From assembly GCA_900316525.1 (NCBI GenBank), contig ONDF01000025.1, positions 1 to 35,804 on the forward strand: a DNA stretch of 35,804 bases, in the 5' to 3' direction. Under the pieces are notes generated by a model that saw nothing but the letters and a program-made list of their open reading frames with translations, did no database searches and was not told where the DNA came from. The DNA comes from an uncultured Bacteroidales bacterium (GTDB lineage Bacteria > Bacteroidota > Bacteroidia > Bacteroidales > UBA932). Positions 13,745 through 21,405 of the stretch are shown one piece after another (the stretch's first letter is position 1; each line of letters opens with the position of its first letter). The translations under genes and the position numbers were made by a program.

Positions 13745-16630
13745 ATGAAGAAGGTACTCATCAGCATACTCTTGCTGTGCCTCGGGCTGTCGTCCCGGGC
13801 GCAGGTATTTATATTCAATGACAATGTGCTCCAGGAGCGAATGGGCGAGATCAAGGCGACGGTCGTGGATTCGCTCACGAACGAGCCGGTCCCGTTCGCT
13901 TCCGTCTATGTGATCCCGTCCAAGGACACGACCATCACCAATTTCACGCTTTCCGACGCCAAGGGCGAGGCCAAGCTGGACGAGGTGCCCTTCGGCAGCT
14001 ATGTCTTTCACGTGGAGATGATGGGGTTCAAGCCCTTCGTGAGGGAGCGCTATTTCCGGGAAAAGCAGGTGGATATGGGCACCGTGCGGCTGCAGGTGGA
14101 CGAGCAGTTCCTGCAGGCGGCGACCATCACGGACGTGGGCAATCCCATCGTCATCAAGAAGGATACCGTGGAGTTCAACGCCTCCTCCTTCCGGGTCGGG
14201 GCCAATGCCATGCTGAAGGACCTGCTCCTGCGGATGCCGGGGATGGAGATCACCGAAGACGGGAAGGTCAAGTTCAACGGCAAGGAGATCGACCAGATCA
14301 CCGTGGGCGGGCGGACGTTCTTCTTCAACGACCAGGCGACGGCGCTGAACAACCTGCCGGCGTCCGTGGTGGACAAGATCCGCGTCATCGAGCGCGAAAG
14401 CGAGCAGACGCGCGACTCCGGCATCAAGGACGGCGACAAGGAAAGGGTGCTGGACGTCGGCCTGAAGAAGGAATACGAGAAGGGCTGGTTCGGCAACCTG
14501 GGCGTCAAGGCCGGCACGACCTTGGGCGTCAAGGCCGAAGAGAACCCGCTCCGGGACGACCGCGGCTTCCTCTGGGGCGGAAACGCGCTGGTATCGGCCT
14601 ACACCGAGAAGGACCAGGTGACCGTCATCGCCAACGCGCAGAACATCGACGATTCCGGGATGGTCTTCGCGGGAATGGACGACGAAGGGGCGATCGGCAT
14701 CCTGTCCCAGGGCCTTACCACCTCCGCCCAGCTGGGTGTGAATGCCAACACGTCCCGCATCAAGGAGGTGGAATCGACAGTGAGCGTCAACTACAGGAAC
14801 ACGGACACCGACTCCGGCAACCGGACCGACCGGACCACCTATCTGGAAAGCGGCAACCTGAAGTCGTCCTCCCAGGACCGCGGAAAGCAGTACGCCAATT
14901 CCGTGAACGCCAATATGGAGCTCAAGAAGGAAAAAGGTGATTTCTGGTTCCATTTCCGCCCGTCCTTCAAGTACGGCAGGACGGACAACACGCTGAACAA
15001 CACCTCGGAAACCTTCCGGCAAGGGAGTTTTGTGAACAGTTCGGAAAATGCGTCCCACAGCCTGTCCACGGACAAGGACGCCTCGTTGGCATCCGATGTC
15101 TCCTTCCGGAATCTCGGGGGAAAGAAAGGCCGCAGCCTGCGTTTGGACCTGGATGGGGATTATGGCGTCAATGCCGGCGAAAGCCAGGAATCGACCCTCC
15201 TGAAGACCGTCTCCGGCGCCGATTCCCGGTTGATGCGGTACCTGTCGGACGGGCGCTCCTACGGCGCCAGCGGCGGCTTCCGGTATACGGAGCCCCTCGG
15301 CGAAAAATGGATTCTTTCCGCGGTGGGACAAATGGAATGGTCGGGCAAGAAAAACTTCCGGGATGCGTTTGACGCGCGCGGCCGGAACGATTATTACAGT
15401 TCCCGGAGCCGGAACGACTACCTCGGACAGAATTACGGCCTGACGGCCCAGTACCAGTTCGGAGAAGCCGGCTGGATTACGCTCGGAGGAAGCCTGTTCG
15501 GCTATCTCAACGAGACCTATTCCAAAAGTTTCGGGCGGGAGAGCACGATCGGCAAAGACGAGTGGATCTGGCGGTTCGCTCCCGATGTGCGCCTCAGTTA
15601 CAGCAAGGAGAAAGACGAGGTGTACCTATACATGACGGGATACAGTATGCCTGCTGGCGCTTCCCGGATGCAGCCGATCCTGAACATCACCGACCCGGCC
15701 CGGTTGAGCCTGGGAAACATCTACCTGAAGCCCTACACGCAGACTTATTTCAGCGCCGACTGGACCCGGAGCAATCCGGAGAAGTTCTCCACACTGATGG
15801 TCTACCTGTACGGCCGGGTCAATGCCTCGCCCGTCAGCCAGGCCCGCTGGTATGACGCGGACGGCATCCAGTATTCCATTCCCGTCAACGCGTCGAAACC
15901 GACCCTGAACGGGACGTTCATGGTAGACTATACCGCTCCGGTCGGCAGCAAGAAAAACTGGTTCTTCTCACTGAGCGCATACGCCATGCTCTCCTCTTCC
16001 ACCAGTTACCAGGCCAAAAGCACCCTTCCCGGGCTGGACAAGGATTCCTTCGATTATGCCGCTTTCATGGACGGTTTCTGGGGAGACGCCGCCGGAAACC
16101 GCTTCTACAGCGGCTTGAGCGGTTTCGGGGAGAGCCGGACCCATACCCTCAACCCGTACGCGTATCTGAGCCTGAAATACAACCAGGACCGCTATTCCTT
16201 TACGTTGAGGGCCAGCACGGAAGGCCATGTCGCCCGCTATTCGCTGGATCCGAGCATCAACATGAACACGCTGGACACCCGGCTGGGCATCCTGGGCACC
16301 TACACCACCATGCACGAGTTCGAATTCAACACGGAGCTGACCTACAATTTCTACAACGGCTACTCGGAAGGCTACGGCCAGCCGGAATGGGAGTGGAATG
16401 CGGAGATCAACAAGAGCATCGGCCCCTTCAACCTGAGCGTCAAGTGCCACGACATCCTGAACCAGACACGGAATCTCACGCATACGGTCACCGCCAACTA
16501 CGAAGAGGACAGATACCAGCTGGTGATGGGCCGCTACCTGATCTTCGGCCTCAAGTGGAACTTCGGCAAGATGAACGCCGCCCACAGCCAGCGCGCCCAG
16601 CAGGCCGCCCGGGACATGGTGTACGAGTAG
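13745..16630 (+). CDS. Outer-membrane beta-barrel protein with carboxypeptidase-regulatory-like and plug-like domains
   Basis: The 961-residue product has a signal peptide (MKKVLISILLLCLGLSSRAQ). A CarboxypepD_reg-like beta-sandwich follows near 35-120 (KATVVDSLTNEPVPFASVYV). Next is a plug-like segment near 130-220 with DTVEFNASSFRV, LLLRMPGMEITEDGKVKFNG and an 'INQ'-like VVDKIRVIERES. The remaining 700 or so residues alternate polar and aromatic positions as in a large barrel and end in aromatic strands (RYLIFGLKWNFGK). This is the arrangement of the TonB-receptor-like 'outer membrane beta-barrel family' common in Bacteroidota. No clear TonB box is seen and no SusD partner gene follows, so it is not a standard SusCD pair. 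Ligand unknown. It has its own promoter at 13717. Confidence 0.87.
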   Translation: MKKVLISILLLCLGLSSRAQVFIFNDNVLQERMGEIKATVVDSLTNEPVPFASVYVIPSKDTTITNFTLSDAKGEAKLDEVPFGSYVFHVEMMGFKPFVRERYFREKQVDMGTVRLQVDEQFLQAATITDVGNPIVIKKDTVEFNASSFRVGANAMLKDLLLRMPGMEITEDGKVKFNGKEIDQITVGGRTFFFNDQATALNNLPASVVDKIRVIERESEQTRDSGIKDGDKERVLDVGLKKEYEKGWFGNLGVKAGTTLGVKAEENPLRDDRGFLWGGNALVSAYTEKDQVTVIANAQNIDDSGMVFAGMDDEGAIGILSQGLTTSAQLGVNANTSRIKEVESTVSVNYRNTDTDSGNRTDRTTYLESGNLKSSSQDRGKQYANSVNANMELKKEKGDFWFHFRPSFKYGRTDNTLNNTSETFRQGSFVNSSENASHSLSTDKDASLASDVSFRNLGGKKGRSLRLDLDGDYGVNAGESQESTLLKTVSGADSRLMRYLSDGRSYGASGGFRYTEPLGEKWILSAVGQMEWSGKKNFRDAFDARGRNDYYSSRSRNDYLGQNYGLTAQYQFGEAGWITLGGSLFGYLNETYSKSFGRESTIGKDEWIWRFAPDVRLSYSKEKDEVYLYMTGYSMPAGASRMQPILNITDPARLSLGNIYLKPYTQTYFSADWTRSNPEKFSTLMVYLYGRVNASPVSQARWYDADGIQYSIPVNASKPTLNGTFMVDYTAPVGSKKNWFFSLSAYAMLSSSTSYQAKSTLPGLDKDSFDYAAFMDGFWGDAAGNRFYSGLSGFGESRTHTLNPYAYLSLKYNQDRYSFTLRASTEGHVARYSLDPSINMNTLDTRLGILGTYTTMHEFEFNTELTYNFYNGYSEGYGQPEWEWNAEINKSIGPFNLSVKCHDILNQTRNLTHTVTANYEEDRYQLVMGRYLIFGLKWNFGKMNAAHSQRAQQAARDMVYE

Positions 16631-16643
16631 CGGATTTTTTGCG

Positions 16644-16651
16644 TATCTTTG
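16644..16651 (+). promoter_or_regulatory. -7 promoter element for the UDG-family gene
   Basis: TATCTTTG preceded by TTTTTTGCG is an exact match. It ends only six bases before the ATG at 16658, leaving a leader of a few bases at most. Confidence 0.6.
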
Positions 16652-16657
16652 TCAGGT

Positions 16658-17242
16658 ATGTCCAGCCTGATTCCATCCGAGCGCCATCCTTTCGAACCCT
16701 TTCTGCCGGAGGGGGCGAAGATGCTGTTCCTGGGGAGCTTCCCGCCCCAGCCCAAGCGGTGGTGCATGCCGTTCTACTACCCGAACTGGCTGAACGATTT
16801 CTGGCGCATCCTGGGCCTGATCCATTTCGGGGACAAGGACCATTTCTGCCTTCCGCAGGAGAAGCGCTTCGACGAGGCGGCCGTGCGGGCTTTCTGCGCT
16901 GAGGCCGGGCTCGCGTTCTACGACACTGCCTGCGAGGTGCGCCGCCTCAAGGACAATGCGTCCGACGCCTTCCTGGAGGTGGTTACGCCCACGGACATCC
17001 CCGGGCTCCTCGCCCGCATTCCCGACTGCCATACGCTCATCGCCACCGGGCAGAAGGCGACGGAGGTCGTCGCGGAGCGGTTCGGCTGCGGGATCCCGCC
17101 GGTGGGGGGCTGCGTGGACATCGACGTCGACGGACGCCCGGTCCGGTTCTGGCGGATGCCCTCCTCCTCCCGCGCCTATCCGCTACCGCTGGACAAGAAG
17201 GCGGCGGCCTACCGCAAACTGTTCACCCCCATTTCCCAATAA
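16658..17242 (+). CDS. Uracil-DNA-glycosylase-superfamily protein
   Basis: The 194-residue product, MSSLIPSERHPFEPFLPEG, continues with MLFLGSFPPQPKRW and FYYPNWLNDFWRILG. This layout is typical of a Bacteroidota branch of the UDG superfamily, where the first motif (LFLGSFPP, akin to GxxPG) sits near residues 20-30. A late MPSSSRAYPLPLDKKAAAYRKLF corresponds to the DNA-binding LPSTSxA-type loop. The protein would remove uracil or mispaired bases from DNA in the cytoplasm. A TTG nine bases upstream is in frame but falls on the promoter box, so the ATG at 16658 is preferred. The rhodanese-fusion gene starts three bases after its stop. Confidence 0.78.
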   Translation: MSSLIPSERHPFEPFLPEGAKMLFLGSFPPQPKRWCMPFYYPNWLNDFWRILGLIHFGDKDHFCLPQEKRFDEAAVRAFCAEAGLAFYDTACEVRRLKDNASDAFLEVVTPTDIPGLLARIPDCHTLIATGQKATEVVAERFGCGIPPVGGCVDIDVDGRPVRFWRMPSSSRAYPLPLDKKAAAYRKLFTPISQ

Positions 17243-17245
17243 GCC

Positions 17246-18286
17246 ATGAAAGCCATGTCCCTTTTCTCCGCCCTGCTCGGCGCGCTGACCTGCGCCTGCG
17301 GCGCCCCCGTCACGAATCTGGAAGTCGCCGACTTCGAGGCCAAGGCCGCCGATCCGGACGTCTTCCTCGTCGATGTCCGCACCCCCGAAGAATATGCCGA
17401 AGGCCACCTGCGCGGGGCCGCCAACATCGACTGGAACGCGCCCGACTTCCTGGCGCAGGTCCAGGCGGCCTGCCCGAAGGAGGCCCCGGCCGCCGTCTAC
17501 TGCCGGACCGGCCGCCGCAGCGCCGAGGCCGCGAAGGCGCTGGCCAAGGCCGGCTATGCCGTCAGCAACCTCGTCGGCGGCATCGAAGGCTGGCAGGCCG
17601 CCGGCAAGCCCGTCACGAAGTACGCCGTCGAGACCTTCTTCACCGACAGCGGCCTTCCCGTCCGCATCACCCTCATCAAGCACGGCACCCTGGAAATCGT
17701 CTATAAGGGCCTGTCCATCCACATCGACCCGGTGAGCGGCCTCAGCGTCCCCACCGACTACGCCACGGAGTTCCCGAAGGCCGATGTCATCCTGGTCACC
17801 CACGAGCACGGCGACCATTTCGACCGCGTGGCTCTCGAGGCCCTCGGCGCGAATGCCGACAACCTCGTCACGAACGCCCGCGTCGCGGAAATGCTGGGCT
17901 GGGGCGCCGTGATGGCCAACGGCGACAGCCGCGAGCTCCCGGGCGACATTCACCTGGACGCCGTCCCCGCCTACAATTACTCCGAGGGCCGCACGAACTT
18001 CCACCCGCAGGGCCGTGACAACGGCTTCATCCTCACCATCGACGGCCTCCGCGTCTATGTGGCCGGCGACACGGAGGACATCCCGGAGATGGCCGGCATC
18101 AAGGATATCGACGTGGCTTTCCTCCCGGTCAACCAGCCCTATACGATGACCGTGGACCAGTGCGTGCACGCCGCCGAGATGATCCAGCCCAAGGTCCTCA
18201 TCCCGTATCACTTCTCGCAGACGGACCTTTCCGGCCTCCCGGCCCGCCTCCCCGGCGTCACGGTTCTTCTCCGCCAGATGCAGTAG
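17246..18286 (+). CDS. Exported rhodanese / metallo-beta-lactamase-fold fusion protein
   Basis: The 346-residue product begins with a short hydrophobic signal-like segment (MSLFSALLGALTCACG). Two cysteines (16, 18) lie near its end, in a poor lipobox context. Residues about 25-125 are a rhodanese domain with VDVRTPEEYAEGHLRGA and the active-site loop CRTGRRS, catalytic Cys86. Residues about 130-346 are a metallo-beta-lactamase fold of the UlaG-like type with the metal motif THEHGDHFD (His186, His188, Asp190, His191), a later VAGDTEDIPEM and a final IPYHF. Rhodaneses move sulfane sulfur; the partner hydrolase activity is unknown. The common persulfide dioxygenase fusions have the opposite order (MBL then rhodanese) and a different MBL subtype, so this is unlikely to be a standard one. 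It is probably co-transcribed with the UDG gene. Confidence 0.85.
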   Translation: MKAMSLFSALLGALTCACGAPVTNLEVADFEAKAADPDVFLVDVRTPEEYAEGHLRGAANIDWNAPDFLAQVQAACPKEAPAAVYCRTGRRSAEAAKALAKAGYAVSNLVGGIEGWQAAGKPVTKYAVETFFTDSGLPVRITLIKHGTLEIVYKGLSIHIDPVSGLSVPTDYATEFPKADVILVTHEHGDHFDRVALEALGANADNLVTNARVAEMLGWGAVMANGDSRELPGDIHLDAVPAYNYSEGRTNFHPQGRDNGFILTIDGLRVYVAGDTEDIPEMAGIKDIDVAFLPVNQPYTMTVDQCVHAAEMIQPKVLIPYHFSQTDLSGLPARLPGVTVLLRQMQ

Positions 18287-18322
18287 CGTCCGCCCGGGCA
18301 CGAAATGTGCAAAAAGGGCCGT

Positions 18323-18345
18323 TACGGAAATTATCCGTATATTTG
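18323..18345 (+). promoter_or_regulatory. -7 promoter element overlapped by an inverted repeat, for the M23 pair
   Basis: TATATTTG (18338-18345) is an exact match, ending 22 bases before the TTG start at 18367. TACGGA (18323-18328) and TCCGTA (18334-18339) form an inverted repeat with a five-base spacer that enters the box. This may be an operator. Confidence 0.6.
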
Positions 18346-18366
18346 CAGACTGCATCGTAAGTTCCG

Positions 18367-19335
18367 TTGGCACAGAAAAAGGGCAAATACATCCTGAACC
18401 CCGAGACCCTGATGGTCGAACTGAAGGGGAAGAAGAAGCACCGGCTGCTGAAGACGCTTGGCGTCCTGGCGGCCGGGGCTGTGCTGTTCGTGCTGTATAT
18501 GGTCCTGAGCGTGTGGGTGCTGGGCGCGGACCTGCCCAAGACGGCGGTCCTGCGGCGGCAGAATGCCGACTGGCAGTCCCGCCTGGAGCAGATGGGCGCC
18601 CGGCTGGACCGCGACGAGGAGGTGATGTCCCTGCTGGAAGTGCGGGACGACCGCATCTACCGGTCGGTGTACGGCGTGGACGAGATTCCGGCGGCCGTGC
18701 GGAACGCGGGCATCGGAGGGAACCACCGCTATCCCGCGCTCGAGGCGCTGGACCGTGGCCACGTCCTGCGCAGGACGGCCCTGCGGCTGGACCGCCTGGA
18801 AAAGCGGGCCTACGTGCAGTCCAAGTCCTACGACGACATCTTCGCCCTGGCCCAGGTGGCGGGCGACAAGGCGTCCCATATCCCGGCGATTCCGCCGATG
18901 AGCACCGCGCCGGGCTCTTTCAACCTGTCCAGCCCCTTCGGCTACCGGAACGACCCGATCACGGGCGTGAGCAAGATGCATACGGGCATGGACTTCTCCT
19001 GCGACCCGGGCAATCCCGTCTATGCGACGGGGGACGGCACGGTGATCCTGGTGGAGAGCGATTTCTACGGCTATGGAAACCATATCGAGGTGGACCACGG
19101 CTTCGGCTATGTGTCGCGGTATTCGCACTTGGCCGACATGTTCGCCTATGTGGGCCAGAAGGTCCGCCGCGGCGACTGCATCGCCCTGAGCGGCAAGTCG
19201 GGCCGCGTCACCGGCCCGCACCTGCATTACGAGATCCTGTACCGGAACGATTTCGTGAACCCTTCCGCGTACATGGACCTGGACGTTTCACCCGAGGACT
19301 ATGAGGCCATGGTCCGCAAACCCGCCGGCCGATGA
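18367..19335 (+). CDS. Membrane-anchored M23 (LytM) family metallopeptidase
   Basis: The 322-residue product has a basic cytoplasmic N-terminus and one membrane segment near 33-55 (LGVLAAGAVLFVLYMVLSVWVLG). A linker region with coiled-coil character (residues 60-160) leads to a C-terminal LytM domain. The zinc ligands His205 and Asp209 (MHTGMD) and His287 of HLHYE are present, and so are catalytic His254 (RYSHL) and His285. SSPFGYRNDP marks the domain start. It would cleave peptidoglycan cross-bridges or peptides in the periplasm. The only possible start is TTG at 18367, because an in-frame stop lies at 18358-18360 and no ATG occurs before the transmembrane segment. It overlaps the second M23 gene by four bases (ATGA), so the two are translationally coupled. 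Confidence 0.9.
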   Translation: MAQKKGKYILNPETLMVELKGKKKHRLLKTLGVLAAGAVLFVLYMVLSVWVLGADLPKTAVLRRQNADWQSRLEQMGARLDRDEEVMSLLEVRDDRIYRSVYGVDEIPAAVRNAGIGGNHRYPALEALDRGHVLRRTALRLDRLEKRAYVQSKSYDDIFALAQVAGDKASHIPAIPPMSTAPGSFNLSSPFGYRNDPITGVSKMHTGMDFSCDPGNPVYATGDGTVILVESDFYGYGNHIEVDHGFGYVSRYSHLADMFAYVGQKVRRGDCIALSGKSGRVTGPHLHYEILYRNDFVNPSAYMDLDVSPEDYEAMVRKPAGR

Positions 19336-20249
19336 AGACGAAGGGAAAGATCAACGCGACGCGCCGGCGCATCGGCAAGGCCCTGCGCTACCTGGCGGCG
19401 ACGGTGACGACGGCCATCGGATTCTATGTGCTGTTCTCCCTCCTGTTCTCCACGGAGGAAGAGCGGCGGCTCCAGCAGGAGAACGACCTTTATGCAACTT
19501 ATTATCAGGAGCTTCGGGAGAAGGAGCGCCTGGTCACCGACGTCGTGGAAGGCCTGGAGGTGCGGGACGACGCCCTGTACCGCCGGATCTTCGAGACGGA
19601 GGCCCCTTCGGTGGACGCCGTCACCGCGGCGGACGTGATCAGCGTGAGCGACTCCCTGTCCGAGAGCTTCTACCTGTCCTATTCCGCCTCCAAGAGCGAA
19701 AGTCTCCGGATGATGGCGCAGAACGTGGAGGAGAACTTCCGGGAGATCTACCGCCTGATGGCGGCCCGGAAGGACAGCATCCCGCCGCTCACCCTCCCGC
19801 TGGAGGAGATGTCCTATGTCCAGACCGGCGCCTCGGTGGGCCTCAAGCACAATCCGTTGTACAAGGTGGACATCCAGCACGGCGGCCTCGACCTGATCGC
19901 CCCGCAGGGGAGCGTGGTCCGGGCGGCGGCCGACGGCGTGGTCCGCAACGTGACCCGCTCCAACAAGGGCCTCGGCAACACCGTGGAAATCGACCATAAG
20001 AACGGATACACCACGCGGTACGCCCTCCTCGGGGACATCAGCGTCCCGCAGGGCCGGAGCGTCAAGCGGGGGCAGAAAATCGGCACCGTGGGCATTTCTT
20101 CGACCACTTTTGCGCCGCACCTGCACTACGAGGTGCTTCGGGGCGGGAAGGTGCTGGACCCGGTGAATTTCCTGTTCGCTTCCGTCGACCCGGACGAGTA
20201 CGCGAAGATGCTGTACATGTCCGTGAGCACCCGGCAGTCGATGGATTGA
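19332..20249 (+). CDS. Second membrane-anchored M23 family protein, probably degenerate
   Basis: The 305-residue product has the same plan as its upstream neighbour: basic N-terminus, one membrane segment near 24-40 (TTAIGFYVLFSLLFS), a long linker containing EVRDDALYRRIFE (compare EVRDDRIYRSVYG in the neighbour), then a LytM domain. The two genes are therefore an old tandem duplication. Zinc ligands His183, Asp187 (QHGGLD) and His265 (HLHYE) with His263 are kept. The histidine of the YxHL motif is replaced by Leu232 (RYALLGD), and the FGYRxDP motif is missing (VGLKHNPLYK). In LytM that histidine is one of two catalytic ones. It could be an inactive partner or regulator, or an enzyme with altered chemistry. 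Confidence 0.85.
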   Translation: MKTKGKINATRRRIGKALRYLAATVTTAIGFYVLFSLLFSTEEERRLQQENDLYATYYQELREKERLVTDVVEGLEVRDDALYRRIFETEAPSVDAVTAADVISVSDSLSESFYLSYSASKSESLRMMAQNVEENFREIYRLMAARKDSIPPLTLPLEEMSYVQTGASVGLKHNPLYKVDIQHGGLDLIAPQGSVVRAAADGVVRNVTRSNKGLGNTVEIDHKNGYTTRYALLGDISVPQGRSVKRGQKIGTVGISSTTFAPHLHYEVLRGGKVLDPVNFLFASVDPDEYAKMLYMSVSTRQSMD

Positions 20250-20258
20250 TTTTTTTAT

Positions 20259-20266
20259 TATATTTG
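20259..20266 (+). promoter_or_regulatory. -7 promoter element for the MerR gene
   Basis: TATATTTG is an exact match in a T-rich stretch after the M23 stop, ending 22 bases before the ATG at 20288. Confidence 0.7.
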
Positions 20267-20287
20267 TAGGAATAACACTCTTACACC

Positions 20288-20605
20288 ATGGCCAAGCTGT
20301 TATACACGATGGGCGAAGTGGCCGAACGGCTCGGGGAGAGCACGTCGGCCGTCCGCTACTGGAGCAACTACTTCGAGAAATTCATCAAGCCGTCCCGCAA
20401 CGCGAAGGGCAACCGCCTTTTCCATCCCGAGGACGTGGAAACCCTCGAGCAGGTCCAGTTCCTCGTGAAGAAGCAGGGGATGACCCTGGACGGGGCGATG
20501 GCCCGCCTCACGGAGGACCGCCGCAGCGTGGAAAAGCGCGTGAAGGCGCTGAATTCCCTGAAAGAAATCCGGGCCAGCCTGCAGGAAGTGAGGAAGAGCC
20601 TATGA
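20288..20605 (+). CDS. Small MerR-family transcriptional regulator
   Basis: The 105-residue product carries an N-terminal MerR winged helix-turn-helix (YTMGEVAERLGESTSAVRYW) with the second half NRLFHPEDVETLEQVQFLV. A short C-terminal helix for dimerisation (residues 78-105) follows. No effector-binding domain or Cys cluster is seen, so it is of the short MerR type common in Bacteroidota, near the replication or cell-cycle genes of several genomes. Its ATG has its own promoter at 20259. The stop overlaps the Nif3-like start (ATGA). Its target is unknown; autoregulation is possible. Confidence 0.9.
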   Translation: MAKLLYTMGEVAERLGESTSAVRYWSNYFEKFIKPSRNAKGNRLFHPEDVETLEQVQFLVKKQGMTLDGAMARLTEDRRSVEKRVKALNSLKEIRASLQEVRKSL

Positions 20606-21375
20606 AGGTAAAGGACATCGTAGAAGCCCTCGAGCAGTTCGCGCCGCTGTCCATCCAGGAAGGATGGGACAACAGCGGCCTGTGCATCGGCGCGCCCGAA
20701 GACGAGGTCCATGGCGTCCTCGTCGGCTTCGACTGCACGCCGGAACTCGTCGACGAGGCCGTGGAGAAGGGTTGCGACATGGTCGTCACCCATCATCCGC
20801 TGATTTTCCACGGGTTGAAGCGCATCCAGGGCGGGGATCCCGTCACTGACGCGGTGATCAAGGCCGTCCGCGCGGGGGTCGCCGTCTATGCGGCGCACAC
20901 CACCGCGGACAAGGTGATCGCCGGCGTGAGCGGGGCGATGGCCCGCCGCCTGGCCCTCACGGACATCGCCGTGATGGAGGACGAAGGCGGCTACGGCCTC
21001 GGCGCCGTAGGCACGCTTCCGCGCCCGATGACGGGGGAGGAGGCCATCGCCTATGTCAAGGAAAAGTTCGGCCTCCAGGTCGTCCGCGCCTCGAAACCCG
21101 TCGCCCGGGTGGAGAAGGTGGCGATGTGCGGCGGGGCCGGCGGATCGGAGATCGGCGCGGCCCGCGCCACGGGCGCCCAGCTGTACATCTCGGGCGACAT
21201 TTCCTACCACAACTTCTTCACGCCGGACGGTTTCATGGTGCTGGACATCGGCCACTTCGAGAGCGAAGTGGACATCGTGGAGATATTATGTAAGGTTATC
21301 CGCGAAAAATTTCCTACCTTTGCAGTTCGCATCAGCGACAACCTCGGACGGAGCAATCCGGTCCGATACTATTGA
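20602..21375 (+). CDS. Nif3-like dinuclear metal-centre protein
   Basis: The 257-residue product matches the Nif3/YbgI (DUF34) family. It has the metal-binding VVTHHPLIFHG with His64 and His65, an AAHTTADK segment where the family usually has AHTNLD, and the C-terminal LDIGHFESE with His218 and Glu220. These residues would hold two metal ions in a hexameric ring. YbgI homologues are often annotated as GTP cyclohydrolase-I-like, but the true role is unsettled. The gene is translationally coupled to the MerR gene. A promoter for the following gene lies inside its 3' end, at 21315-21322. The Asn-Leu to Thr-Ala change at the third metal-site segment is the only oddity. Confidence 0.9.
   Translation: MKVKDIVEALEQFAPLSIQEGWDNSGLCIGAPEDEVHGVLVGFDCTPELVDEAVEKGCDMVVTHHPLIFHGLKRIQGGDPVTDAVIKAVRAGVAVYAAHTTADKVIAGVSGAMARRLALTDIAVMEDEGGYGLGAVGTLPRPMTGEEAIAYVKEKFGLQVVRASKPVARVEKVAMCGGAGGSEIGAARATGAQLYISGDISYHNFFTPDGFMVLDIGHFESEVDIVEILCKVIREKFPTFAVRISDNLGRSNPVRYY
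21315..21322 (+). promoter_or_regulatory. -7 promoter element inside the Nif3-like gene
   Basis: TACCTTTG is an exact match in an AT-rich island (AAAAATTTCCTACC) within coding sequence. It would drive the zinc-ribbon gene at 21406 with a leader of roughly 80 bases. Confidence 0.6.
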
Positions 21376-21405
21376 ATACGATAAATCGATTTATACAAGA
21401 CCCTT

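Noticed and set aside
17246..17300. Lipoprotein signal on the rhodanese fusion
   Set aside because: Two cysteines follow the hydrophobic stretch, but neither has an acceptable lipobox (ALTC, TCAC). Export is kept as likely; lipidation is not claimed.
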